Part shown: positions 56,171 to 64,000 of the stretch, in pieces
Numbering within the stretch: position 1 is the stretch's first letter
Layout: the number at the start of each line of letters is the position of its first letter
Origin: Streptomyces barringtoniae
Lineage (GTDB): Bacteria; Actinomycetota; Actinomycetes; Streptomycetales; Streptomycetaceae
NCBI RefSeq assembly: GCF_020819595.1
Contig: NZ_JAJHNP010000025.1
Coordinates: 1-64,000 of the forward strand
Length of the DNA stretch: 64,000 bases
Direction of reading: 5' to 3'
Notes under the pieces: generated by a model
The model's database searches: none
What the model was told of the DNA's origin: nothing
The model's input: the letters and a program-made list of their open reading frames with translations, nothing else
Translations under genes and position numbers: made by a program

Positions 56171-58141
56171 ATGGCCGGAGGCCGGCAGGGGACCGCGTCG
56201 GACGACGGAGCCGTACCGCGGGGGCCAGGGGCTCCGGAGGCGAGCGCTCACGACTCGGTGCGCCTCGCGCTGGTGATCGGTGCCCTCGGCGTGGTCTTCG
56301 GCGACATCGGCACCAGCCCGATCTACACCCTCCAGACCGTGTTCAACCCGAGCGACCCGCACCCCGTCCCGGTCAGCACCGAGAACGTGTACGGCGTGGT
56401 GTCCCTGGTGTTCTGGTCGGTGGTGATCATCGTCCTGGTCACCTATGTGCTGCTGGCGATGCGCGCCGACAACGAGGGCGAGGGCGGCATCATGGCGCTG
56501 ATCACCCTGCTGCGGCGATGGACCTCGCGGCGGGCCGGACGGACAACCGCCGTACTGGCCGCCCTGGGCATCTTCGGCGCGTCGCTGTTCTTCGGCGACA
56601 GCATGATCACCCCGGCGATCTCGGTGCTGTCCGCGGTCGAGGGACTCAAGGTCGTCCAGCCGTCGCTGGGCGGCGCGGTCGTACCCATCACCGCGGTGAT
56701 CATCGTGGCGCTGTTCGTGGTGCAGCGCCGGGGAACCGCGGCCGTGGGCCGGGTGTTCGGGCCGGTCATGATCGCCTGGTTCGCGGCCATCGGAGCGTGC
56801 GGCATCGCCGGCATCGCCGACCACCCCGACATCCTCCGGGCGCTGTCACCGACGTACGCCCTGGGCTTTCTGTTCGGTCATTTCGGCACCGCCTTCTTCG
56901 CCCTGGCCGCGGTCGTGCTCGCGGTCACCGGCGCCGAGGCTCTCTACGCGGACATGGGGCACTTCGGTCGCCGGTCGATCACCCGCGCCTGGCTGTTCCT
57001 CGTCTTCCCCGCCTGCATCCTGAGCTACTTCGGCCAGGGCGCCCTGATCCTCGCCGATCCGCACAACATCAGCAGCCCCTTCTTCCTGCTGGTGCCCGGC
57101 TGGGGACAGTGGCCGATGGTCGTGCTCGCCACGGCGGCCACCGTCATCGCCTCCCAGGCGGTGATCACCGGTGCGTACTCGGTCACCTCCCAGGCGGCCC
57201 AGCTCGGTTACCTGCCGAGGCTGCGGATCGCGCACACCTCGGAATCCACCATCGGCCAGATCTACGTCCCCTGGATCAACTGGCTGCTCATGGTCTCGGT
57301 CCTCACCCTGGTCTTCGCCTTCCGCAGCTCCACGGCGCTCGCCTTCGCGTTCGGCATGGCGGTCACCGGCACCATCACCATCACCACCCTGCTGTTCTTC
57401 TACGTCGCCCGCGCGAAGTGGGGTACGCCCAGGTGGCTGATCGTCGCCGGCGCGAGTGTGCTGCTCTTCGTGGACCTGCTGTTCGTGGCGGCCAACCTGA
57501 CCAAGCTCGTCCACGGCGCGTGGCTGCCGCTGCTGATCGGCCTGACCGTGTTCACCGTCATGACGACCTGGCAGCGCGGGCGCGAACTCGTCACCGCCGA
57601 GCGGGCACGGCTCGAAGGCCCGCTGCCCGAGTTCATCGACGATCTCCGCTCGGGCAAGGTGCCGACGCGCCGCATCCCCGGCACGGCCGTCTTCCTCAAC
57701 CGGGGCAAGCAGACCGCACCGCTGGCCATGCGGGCCAACGTCGAGCACAACCACGTGCGCCACGACCAGGTCGTGATCCTCTCCCTGGCGACCGAACCCG
57801 TGCCCCGCGTCCCGGCCGACCAGCGGATCGTCGTCGACGACCTCGGCTACGCCGACGACGGGATCATCCACGTCACCGCCCGGTTCGGCTACATGGAGAC
57901 CCCCGACGTGCCCGGCACCCTCGCGATGCTCGACCCGTCCCAGACCGAAGGGCCGCTGCACCTCGACCAGGCGTCCTACTTCCTGTCGAAGATCGAGCTG
58001 CGGCGCGGAAAGGCACCGACGATGGCCCCCTGGCGCAAGCGACTGTTCGTCGCCACCTCCTACATCACGGCCGACGCCGCCGAGTACTTCGGCCTGCCCC
58101 GCGACCGCACCGTCATCATGGGCTCACACATCGAGGTATAG
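56171..58141 (+). CDS. kup: Kup-family potassium uptake protein
   Basis: A 656-residue K+/H+ symporter with 12 transmembrane segments in about residues 30-450 and a cytoplasmic C-terminal domain. Family signatures are ALGVVFGDIGTSPIYTLQ near 38-55, GEGGIMALITLLRR near 107, GDSMITPAISVLSAVEGLK near 143-161 and ALYADMGHFGRRSI near 258-271. The C-terminal domain (about 470-656) includes RRIPGTAVFLNRG and ends in the usual DRTVIMGSHIEV. ATG 56171 is preferred because GGAGGAGG lies 6 bases upstream. Confidence 0.93.
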   Translation: MAGGRQGTASDDGAVPRGPGAPEASAHDSVRLALVIGALGVVFGDIGTSPIYTLQTVFNPSDPHPVPVSTENVYGVVSLVFWSVVIIVLVTYVLLAMRADNEGEGGIMALITLLRRWTSRRAGRTTAVLAALGIFGASLFFGDSMITPAISVLSAVEGLKVVQPSLGGAVVPITAVIIVALFVVQRRGTAAVGRVFGPVMIAWFAAIGACGIAGIADHPDILRALSPTYALGFLFGHFGTAFFALAAVVLAVTGAEALYADMGHFGRRSITRAWLFLVFPACILSYFGQGALILADPHNISSPFFLLVPGWGQWPMVVLATAATVIASQAVITGAYSVTSQAAQLGYLPRLRIAHTSESTIGQIYVPWINWLLMVSVLTLVFAFRSSTALAFAFGMAVTGTITITTLLFFYVARAKWGTPRWLIVAGASVLLFVDLLFVAANLTKLVHGAWLPLLIGLTVFTVMTTWQRGRELVTAERARLEGPLPEFIDDLRSGKVPTRRIPGTAVFLNRGKQTAPLAMRANVEHNHVRHDQVVILSLATEPVPRVPADQRIVVDDLGYADDGIIHVTARFGYMETPDVPGTLAMLDPSQTEGPLHLDQASYFLSKIELRRGKAPTMAPWRKRLFVATSYITADAAEYFGLPRDRTVIMGSHIEV

Positions 58142-58365
58142 GCCCGCCGGACACCGAACCGACGCCCTTGCCGTCCGCGAGCGCCCGTCGGGCCGCGGGA
58201 ACGGGATCGCTGCCCGGCCGGCGCCCGACTTCAGCCGGGTGCCGGTCACAAGCTCGAACCAGAAAGCGGTCACGGTGCTCGACGGCCATGCCGCAGCCGA
58301 CGGCGTCCGATCGCCACCGCATGCGTCGCCGCCGCCGGTACCGCCACACTCGACTCGGCCGGCAC

Positions 58366-59100
58366 CTACTGCGACCTCAGGGGCCCGTAGTCGAGCCACG
58401 GGTCCTGGAGGAACTCGTCTCGACGGGAGGCGTGGTCCAGGGCGCTGATCCGGAAGTACAGCGCACGTCGCGTCTGCTCGGATGCGTAGTTGCCGCCGAT
58501 GTTGTGGCCGAGGAGGTAGTGCGCGAGCAGCAGGTCCCCCGCCCGTCCCTTGATCTGCTCGGGCTCGGGCAGGTCGACCGGCGGGTAGGCGCAGAACATC
58601 TGCGGGCCGTGGTCACGGAAGTATGCGGCGTGCGTGAGATGCGTGCCCGGCCAGACCCAGAGGTTGCCGGAGTTCTCCGTGAGCTGGTCGGTCATCAGGA
58701 CACCGGCGAGGAGCGTGAACGTGCCGCTGACCGGCTCGCCGGTCGGCTCGGGGTTGCCGGCATCGATGTGGGGCAGGCCGGGACGGTGTGAGTACGGCGG
58801 GATGTTCAGCGCGACCTGGACCTGCCAGGGGACCTCCAGTGTTCCGGCCCCGGCCAGTTCCTCGGCGAGAGCGAAGGCGGGGCTGCCGGTCAAAGGCGCC
58901 ATCAGCGCCGGCTCGTCCTCGGTCCGCAGGAAGTAGAAGTGGCTGCCGCGCTTGTCGGCGGCGGGTGGATCGGCGGCGACGACCTCATCGATCCGCCGGG
59001 CCGCCCGGTCCAAGAGATCGTCCCGCACCACCTGCGGAACCACGACGAAGCCTCGCTCGGCGAACTCGCTTGTCTGACTGTCGCTCAACACCGGCAGCAC
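58366..59100 (-). CDS. Phytanoyl-CoA dioxygenase (PhyH)-family Fe(II)/2-oxoglutarate oxygenase
   Basis: A 244-residue member of the PhyH family. The facial triad is His111-x-Asp113 in LPHIDAG and distal His199 in LLGHNIGG; the 2-oxoglutarate Arg is Arg211/212 in RRALYFRI. All three are intact, so it should hydroxylate or halogen-independently oxidise a small substrate, unknown here. GTG 59100 starts the conserved MLPVLSDSQTSEF-like opening. No biosynthetic genes adjoin it. Confidence 0.88.
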   Translation of the reverse strand: MLPVLSDSQTSEFAERGFVVVPQVVRDDLLDRAARRIDEVVAADPPAADKRGSHFYFLRTEDEPALMAPLTGSPAFALAEELAGAGTLEVPWQVQVALNIPPYSHRPGLPHIDAGNPEPTGEPVSGTFTLLAGVLMTDQLTENSGNLWVWPGTHLTHAAYFRDHGPQMFCAYPPVDLPEPEQIKGRAGDLLLAHYLLGHNIGGNYASEQTRRALYFRISALDHASRRDEFLQDPWLDYGPLRSQ

Positions 59101-59199
59101 CCTAGAGCGACAGCGCCCGCGGCAGCGACGGGATTTCTGCGGTCATGAAGGTGCCTGGGACGCCGGTTCGTGAAGCGCTGCCGGGGTCGCTGAGCCAGA

Positions 59200-59631
59200 T
59201 CAGGGCCAGACAAGGCAATAAGGCTGATGCCCCGCCTCATGCAGCCGATGGCTGAAGTCCTGCCATTCGTGCAGCAACTGGTACACATTGAACGCATCCC
59301 GCGGCCCGCCGCGGTCCGGGACCGTCGACCAGATGAAGGCTGCCGCGCCGACCGCTTCCTCGCCGATGCCGCGCAGGGGGTCGACGACGGTCATGGGGAG
59401 CTTGACGACGGCGTAGTCGGGGTGGAGGACGACCAGTTCCAGGGGCGGGACCTTGTGCAGGGGGACGCCCTCGATGCCGGTCAGCACCATCGCGGCCATG
59501 GTCTCCGGCTTGATCTTGGTGAACATGCCGTTCATGCCCAGCTCGTCGCCGCCGAGTTCCTCGGGACGCATCGAGATGGGGACGCGAGCCGCGGTCGCGC
59601 CGTCAGGCGCGCCGAAGTATTTGTACGTCAC
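59200..59631 (-). CDS. Conserved hypothetical protein, about 143 residues
   Basis: I do not recognise a characterised family. The protein starts VTYKYFGAPDGATAARVPIS and ends DFSHRLHEAGHQPYCLVWP; the middle has hydrophobic strands (PLELVVLHPDYAVVKLPMTV) and conserved-looking WSTVPDRGGPRDAFNVYQLL. It is soluble and probably cytoplasmic. GTG 59631 is preferred; the frame extends to 59901 through an Arg/Asp repeat zone (DRRTDRQ, DRPTDRR, DHRADR) with a composition unlike the core, which may be non-coding or an unusual N-terminal extension. Confidence 0.65.
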   Translation of the reverse strand: MTYKYFGAPDGATAARVPISMRPEELGGDELGMNGMFTKIKPETMAAMVLTGIEGVPLHKVPPLELVVLHPDYAVVKLPMTVVDPLRGIGEEAVGAAAFIWSTVPDRGGPRDAFNVYQLLHEWQDFSHRLHEAGHQPYCLVWP

Positions 59632-60200
59632 CCCCACCCGACCACCATTCCTGCTCCCCGCCCTCAGGCGGTCGGCCCGGTGGTCGAGCCGGCGGTCCGT
59701 GGGCCGGTCGAGCTGGCTCTCCAGCTGCCGGTCGGTCCGCCGGTCGTACCGCTCGGGCTCACCCGGTACATCCTGCGTCTGACGTGCGTCGCTCTGCCGT
59801 GCTTCAGTCGATTCCTCCGCGTCGCGCCGGTGCCTTCCCCGCCGGGCACGCCGAGGACCCAGGTCATCAGTCCCCTCGCCCAGTCCGCCACCGCGATGCA
59901 TATCTCCACCCGACTGCTTTTCTAGGACGCGTGGCCCCCGCCGCGCAACCCGATCATCGTGTCAGTGACCTCCCCCACGCCCGCCCGCCGAAACGTGCGG
60001 TGGAACAACAGTCCACGGGTTCTTGTCCGGCCCCTGATCATTACGTGCGTAACAGCTGTGTGTATCAGGTCTCAGTCTCGCAGATGGCGCCCCCGTGGCG
60101 CTGCGGACCGGAGGTCGGCCGCCTCGCGGTCCGCCCGCGGCCTACCCTGAGGAGGTCACCCAAGTCACCGGAGTCCGAGAAGCCGGAGAAGTCGCACGCC
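59632..60200. other. Intergenic region between the hypothetical gene and hemL
   Basis: 569 bp. The left part (about 59660-59760) is a degenerate repeat rich in CGGTCGxxC units that reads as DR-rich peptide on the minus strand. The right part is the hemL leader, ending with GGAGAAG ten bases before the hemL ATG. I see no tRNA or other clear RNA gene. Confidence 0.45.
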
Positions 60201-61526
60201 ATGAGTGCCCTGAGCGAAACGCCCTATCCCTACGATGCGCCGGCCTCCCAGGCGCTCTTCGACCGCGCCTGTGCCGTCACGCCCGGCGGTGTGAACTCCC
60301 CGGTGCGCGCCTTCCGCGCCGTCGGCGGCACGCCCCGCTTCATGGTGTCCGGCCGCGGCCCCTACCTGACCGATGCGGACGGCCGGGAGTACGTCGACCT
60401 CGTCTGCTCCTGGGGGCCCATGATCCTCGGGCACGCGCACCCCGAGGTCATCGCCGCCGTCCAGGAGGCCGTCGCCCGCGGTACGTCCTTCGGCACGCCC
60501 GGTGAGGGCGAGGTCGCGCTGGCCGAGGAGATCGTCGCCCGGGTCGAGCCCGTCGAGCAGGTCCGGCTCGTCAGCAGCGGCACCGAGGCGACCATGTCCG
60601 CCATCCGGCTCGCCCGCGGGTTCACCCGGCGGTCCAAGGTGATCAAGTTCGCCGGCTGCTACCACGGGCACGTGGACTCCCTCCTGGCTTCCGCGGGGTC
60701 CGGTGTCGCGACCTTCGCGCTGCCCGACACCCCCGGCGTCACGGGCGCCCAGGCCGGCGACACGATCGTGCTGCCGTACAACGACCTGGAGGCCGTGCAG
60801 GAGGCCTTCCACCGGCACCCCGGCGAGATCGCGTGCGTGATCACCGAGGCCTCGCCCGGCAACATGGGCGTCGTGCCGCCGGAGCCGGGGTTCAACCGGG
60901 GGCTCAGGGACGCCTGCCACAAGAACGGCGCCCTCTACATCTCCGACGAGGTGATGACCGGCTTCCGCACCAGCCGCGCCGGGTGGTACGGGATCGACGG
61001 GGTCAAGCCGGATCTGATGACGTTCGGGAAGGTGATGGGGGGCGGGTTCCCCGCCGCCGCCTTCGGTGGGCGTGCCGATGTCATGGCACACCTGGCGCCC
61101 GCCGGGCCCGTCTACCAGGCCGGCACGCTCTCCGGCAACCCCGTCGCCACCGCCGCCGGGCTCGCCCAGCTGCGGCTGCTGGACGAGGCCGCCTACGACA
61201 CGGTGAACGCGGTGTCCGCGCAGATCCAGGCCCTCGTCACCGAGGCACTGAACAAGGAGGGCGTGGCGCACCGGGTGCAGACCGCCTCCAACATGTTCTC
61301 GGTGTTCTTCACCGACCGGCAGGTGCGCGACTACGAGGACGCCAAGCGGCAGGAGTCGTTCCGCTTCACCGCGTTCTTCCACTCGCTGCTGTCGAACGGC
61401 GTCTACCTGCCGCCGTCGTCCTTCGAGTCCTGGTTCGTGTCGACGGCCCACGACGAGCGGGCCGTACAGAAGATCGCCGACGCCCTTCCGGCGGCGGCCC
61501 GGGCGGCTGCGGAGGCCACCGCGTGA
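60201..61526 (+). CDS. hemL: Glutamate-1-semialdehyde 2,1-aminomutase
   Basis: A 441-residue PLP enzyme converting glutamate-1-semialdehyde to 5-aminolevulinate, the step between HemA and HemB. The PLP lysine is Lys277 in DLMTFGKVMGGGFPAAAFGG; SSGTEATMSAIRLARG (125-140) binds PLP phosphate, YHGHVDSLL (154-162) and the DEVMTGFR stretch (249-256) complete the pocket. Length is typical. ATG 60201 begins MSALSETPYPYDAP; longer frames upstream lack coding bias. It overlaps the next gene by GTGA. Confidence 0.95.
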   Translation: MSALSETPYPYDAPASQALFDRACAVTPGGVNSPVRAFRAVGGTPRFMVSGRGPYLTDADGREYVDLVCSWGPMILGHAHPEVIAAVQEAVARGTSFGTPGEGEVALAEEIVARVEPVEQVRLVSSGTEATMSAIRLARGFTRRSKVIKFAGCYHGHVDSLLASAGSGVATFALPDTPGVTGAQAGDTIVLPYNDLEAVQEAFHRHPGEIACVITEASPGNMGVVPPEPGFNRGLRDACHKNGALYISDEVMTGFRTSRAGWYGIDGVKPDLMTFGKVMGGGFPAAAFGGRADVMAHLAPAGPVYQAGTLSGNPVATAAGLAQLRLLDEAAYDTVNAVSAQIQALVTEALNKEGVAHRVQTASNMFSVFFTDRQVRDYEDAKRQESFRFTAFFHSLLSNGVYLPPSSFESWFVSTAHDERAVQKIADALPAAARAAAEATA

Positions 61527-62245
61527 GCAACAGCATCAGCAGCAGCGACAGCAGCAGGGACAAGGACGTCACCGTCGTCCATCTCATGCGGCACGGCGAG
61601 GTCGAGAACCCGACCGGGATCCTGTACGGGCGGCTGCCCGGCTACCACCTGTCCGAGCTGGGGCGGCAGATGGCCGACCGGGTCGCCGAGCACCTCGCCT
61701 CGCGGGACGTGACGTACGTCTGCGCCTCACCGCTGGAGCGGGCGCAGGAGACGGCCACCCCGATCGCCAAGGCGCACGGTCTCGACCTGGACACCGACGA
61801 GCGCCTCATCGAGGCCGGCAACGTCTTCCAGGGCAAGACCTTCGGCGTCGGCGACGGCGCGCTGCAGCGGCCGGGGAACTGGAAGCACCTGGTCAACCCG
61901 TTCCGGCCGTCCTGGGGCGAGCCGTACGTCGACCAGGTCGTGCGGATGACGGGCGCGCTGAACGCGGCCAAGGACCAGGCGCGCGGGCACGAGGCGGTGC
62001 TGGTCAGCCATCAGCTGCCGATCTGGATCGTGCGGTCCTACGTCGAGCGGCGCCGGCTGTGGCACGATCCGCGCAAGCGGCAGTGCACGCTGGCCTCTCT
62101 CACGTCCTTCACCTACCTCGGCGACAGGATCGTGTCGGTCGGCTACAGCGAGCCCGCCATCGATCTCGTCCCGGTTCACCTGCGGGCCGGTGCCAAGCCG
62201 CAGAAGGGCAAGGGCACCGCGCAGGGGAAGGCCTTCGGGGCCTGA
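61523..62245 (+). CDS. Histidine phosphatase-family (phosphoglycerate mutase-like) protein
   Basis: A 240-residue member of the histidine phosphatase superfamily. The catalytic RHG is Arg23-His24-Gly25 in VHLMRHGEVENP, and the second His lies in EAVLVSHQLPIWIV near 157. Ser/Arg contacts in ASPLERAQETA (about 70-80) match the phosphate pocket. The first 14 residues are Ser/Asp-rich and disordered. Overlap with hemL by GTGA indicates translational coupling. Substrate is unknown. Confidence 0.9.
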   Translation: MSNSISSSDSSRDKDVTVVHLMRHGEVENPTGILYGRLPGYHLSELGRQMADRVAEHLASRDVTYVCASPLERAQETATPIAKAHGLDLDTDERLIEAGNVFQGKTFGVGDGALQRPGNWKHLVNPFRPSWGEPYVDQVVRMTGALNAAKDQARGHEAVLVSHQLPIWIVRSYVERRRLWHDPRKRQCTLASLTSFTYLGDRIVSVGYSEPAIDLVPVHLRAGAKPQKGKGTAQGKAFGA

Positions 62246-62402
62246 GGTCGTCCGACCGCGGTTTTCTGACGGTCCGTTTGACGTCACCTAGGGTGTCTTT
62301 GCCGCAACTATTGCGAAAACCATAAGAATTATCGGAACCCCCCCGATCGTCGTGCCCTCTGAATGGGTGACCACCAGAAGGCGCGATGAATCGGGGATTT
62401 CC

Positions 62403-63671
62403 ATGCGCACCGTCTCCCGGACCCTCTCCCGCCGGGGAATACTCGGCCTCGGCGCGGGTGCCGCTGCCGCCGCCACCCTCGCCGGCTGCGGGAGCCACAC
62501 GTCATCGGACGGCGCCGGGCGGTCGAACGGTTCCGGCGAAGGAAAGAACGGCCAGGACGGAGGCGCGAGCGGCGCCCCGCAGGGTCGGCTCATCGGGGAC
62601 GGCTCCACGTCGTACACCGGCAAGCAGCCGCACCAGCCGGCCGCGCCCGAGCCGCTGCAGCCCGGCCAGACCCCGCCGCAGTTCGTGGTCTTCTCCTGGG
62701 ACGGCGCCGGCGAGGTCGGCAACGGGCTCTTCCCGCGCTTCCTGGACCTGGCCAAGCAGCACGGCGCGAGCATGACCTTCTTCCTCTCGGGTCTCTACCT
62801 GCTGCCCGAGTCGAAGAAGCGCCTGTACGTGCCGCCGAACAACAGGGTCGGCGCCTCCGACATCGGCTACCTCGCCGACGACCACATCAAGGCGACGCTG
62901 ACCAACGTCCGCCGGGCCTGGCTCGAAGGCCACGAGATAGGCACCCACTTCAACGGCCACTTCTGCGGCGATGCCCACACCTCGGTCAAGTGGTGGACGC
63001 CCCAGCAGTGGCACAGCGAGATCAAGCAGGCCAAGTCCTTCGTCAAGAACTGGAAGACCAACACCGGCCTCACCGACATGCCGGCCCTGCCGTTCGACTA
63101 CGACAAGGAACTCGTCGGCGGCCGTACGCCCTGTCTGCTCAACCAGGAGAACCTGCTGCCCACCGCCCGTGAACTGGGCTGGCGTTACGACGCCTCCTCG
63201 CCGGGCGGTCTGCAGATGTGGCCGGTGAAGAAGCAGGGGCTGTGGGACCTGCCGCTGCAGGAGATCCCCTTCCCCGGCAGGAAGTTCCAGGTCCTCTCGA
63301 TGGACTACAACATGATGTTCAACCAGTCGCAGAACTCGACCAAGGCGCCGGCCTACAACTACCCGGCCTGGCGCGAGCAGGCGGCCGGGGCGTACATCGC
63401 CGGCTTCAAGCGGGCATACTTCTCGAACCGGGCGCCGTTCTTCATCGGCAACCACTTCGAGCACTGGAACGGCGGCATCTACATGGACGCCGTCGAGCAG
63501 GCCTTCAAGCACATCGCCCGGGCGAAGGAGAAGGGCGCCGACGTCCGGCTCGTCTCCTTCCGGCAGTTCTGCGACTGGATCGACGTGCAGAAGCCCGAGG
63601 TGCTCGCCAAGCTGCGCACGCTGGCGCCCGGACAGGCTCCGGCCGGCGGCTGGAAGACCTTCCTCGCGTAG
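62403..63671 (+). CDS. Tat-exported lipoprotein with a polysaccharide-deacetylase-like (NodB-type) domain
   Basis: A 422-residue secreted lipoprotein. The signal is RRGILGLGAGAAAAATLAGC with twin Arg at 10-11 and lipobox Cys29. After a Gly/Ser/Pro linker, the domain begins at FVVFSWDGAGEVG (about 97-109) with an Asp like the NodB catalytic/metal Asp, and GHEIGTHFNGHFCG (about 180) has the H(S/T)xxH-type metal motif. FFIGNHFEHWNGG near 346 may be the third motif. It could deacetylate a cell-wall polymer, but the family is described as unknown in many Streptomyces. Confidence 0.75.
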   Translation: MRTVSRTLSRRGILGLGAGAAAAATLAGCGSHTSSDGAGRSNGSGEGKNGQDGGASGAPQGRLIGDGSTSYTGKQPHQPAAPEPLQPGQTPPQFVVFSWDGAGEVGNGLFPRFLDLAKQHGASMTFFLSGLYLLPESKKRLYVPPNNRVGASDIGYLADDHIKATLTNVRRAWLEGHEIGTHFNGHFCGDAHTSVKWWTPQQWHSEIKQAKSFVKNWKTNTGLTDMPALPFDYDKELVGGRTPCLLNQENLLPTARELGWRYDASSPGGLQMWPVKKQGLWDLPLQEIPFPGRKFQVLSMDYNMMFNQSQNSTKAPAYNYPAWREQAAGAYIAGFKRAYFSNRAPFFIGNHFEHWNGGIYMDAVEQAFKHIARAKEKGADVRLVSFRQFCDWIDVQKPEVLAKLRTLAPGQAPAGGWKTFLA

Positions 63672-63810
63672 CGTCCCGAGCGCTTCCCCGCGCGGCCTCT
63701 CGCACGGCCCCCTGCCGGAAATGTCCCGTGTAAATACGCCCTGAAATGCGGTTTTCCGCCCGGCAGGGGGGTGCCACAGATCGCCGGAACGGACATGCGA
63801 AACTTTTCAC

Positions 63811-64000
63811 ATGAGTACCCGTAGCCGCGCCGTCCTGCTCGGCGCCGTGGCCGCCGTCGCGGCCCTGACCCTGTCCGCGTGCGGCAACGGCGGCACCTCC
63901 GGCGGCGGTGGCAACACCAACTTCGTCACCGGCAAGAACGGCATCGCCACGGTCCCGGCGGGCAAGCGCGCGAGCGCCCCGGACCTGTCCGGCAAGACCA
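63811..64000 (+). CDS. TlpA/ResA-type thiol-disulfide reductase lipoprotein (5' part only)
   Basis: The first 63 residues of a lipoprotein cut by the window end. A short signal (RAVLLGAVAAVAALTLSAC, lipobox Cys24) is followed by a Gly/Ser linker and NTNFVTGKNGIATVPAGK then RASAPDLSGKT, the opening of a TlpA-like redoxin domain. I recall the same order (hemL, phosphatase, secreted protein, resA-like) in S. coelicolor before cytochrome c maturation genes. The catalytic CxxC lies beyond the window. Confidence 0.7.
   Translation, partial: MSTRSRAVLLGAVAAVAALTLSACGNGGTSGGGGNTNFVTGKNGIATVPAGKRASAPDLSGKT

Noticed and set aside
62279..62286. TGACGTCA palindrome before the polysaccharide-deacetylase-like gene
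   Set aside because: Only 8 bp and more than 110 bp from the start; such palindromes are expected by chance in this length of DNA.

Overview
The window is high-GC DNA (about 70%) with Streptomyces-type coding: GTG and TTG starts are frequent, overlaps of the ATGA, GTGA and TTGA kind link genes, and TTA codons are almost absent. Two landmarks fix the assignment: a BldN-type pro-sigma factor with its RsbN-type anti-sigma factor, and a Rex regulator heading hemA-hemC-hemD behind a Rex operator. The DNA is almost fully coding and looks like ordinary core chromosome. I see no rRNA, tRNA, insertion sequence, prophage, CRISPR array or secondary-metabolite cluster. The last gene is cut by the window end.

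1-9 kb, mostly plus strand: a HAD phosphatase, a VC0807-type membrane protein, an MFS exporter, an AcuC-type deacetylase, a small phosphatase-like protein, a 70-residue excisionase-type DNA-binding protein, a 32-residue very basic ribosomal-type protein, a sugar-epimerase-like protein and an acyltransferase. 8-11.5 kb, minus strand: rsbN, bldN and a HAD-IB phosphatase, i.e. the aerial-development sigma switch. 11.6-17.3 kb, plus strand: glutaredoxin, then the redox-controlled haem operon rex-hemA-hemC-hemD, ended by a strong hairpin.

17.3-21 kb is a WhiJ/AbaA-type developmental triplet (DUF397, XRE regulator, anti-sigma-like ATPase), followed by a winged-helix protein that carries the only TTA codon I found in the window and a membrane-anchored unknown. 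21-27.7 kb: a secreted phospholipase D-like protein, hemB, a PLP aminotransferase, an acidic-repeat DUF4253 protein, a polytopic membrane protein, the decayed remains of a second DUF397/ATPase module, and a VOC protein under a large palindrome. 27.7-34.7 kb: divergent argS and class I lysS, a DUF2637 membrane protein and two DUF3558 lipoproteins.

35-53 kb is a mosaic of small regulator/enzyme pairs: rtcB, an SDR, YnfA, an HxlR regulator with a quinone reductase, a flavin monooxygenase plus FMN reductase, an OmpR-type two-component system, an M20 deacylase, an MprF-like lysyltransferase, a CGNR regulator opposite an MBL-fold hydrolase, a TetR regulator opposite a thioredoxin-fold protein, and a LysR regulator opposite an EamA transporter. 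Most divergent pairs have visible inverted repeats between them. 52.8-64 kb: an SPFH/NfeD pair, a Tat-exported multicopper oxidase, a Kup potassium transporter, a PhyH dioxygenase, then hemL with a histidine phosphatase, a polysaccharide-deacetylase-like lipoprotein and the start of a TlpA-type thiol-disulfide reductase.

Working together: haem supply is spread over three places (rex-hemACD, hemB, hemL), with Rex tying the first to NADH/NAD status and hemL lying beside what is probably the start of a cytochrome c maturation cluster. I found no unmistakable new system. The best leads are a nearly identical palindrome in front of two neighbouring membrane-protein genes, the decayed WhiJ-type module, the TTA-bearing winged-helix gene, and several strong unassigned operators.
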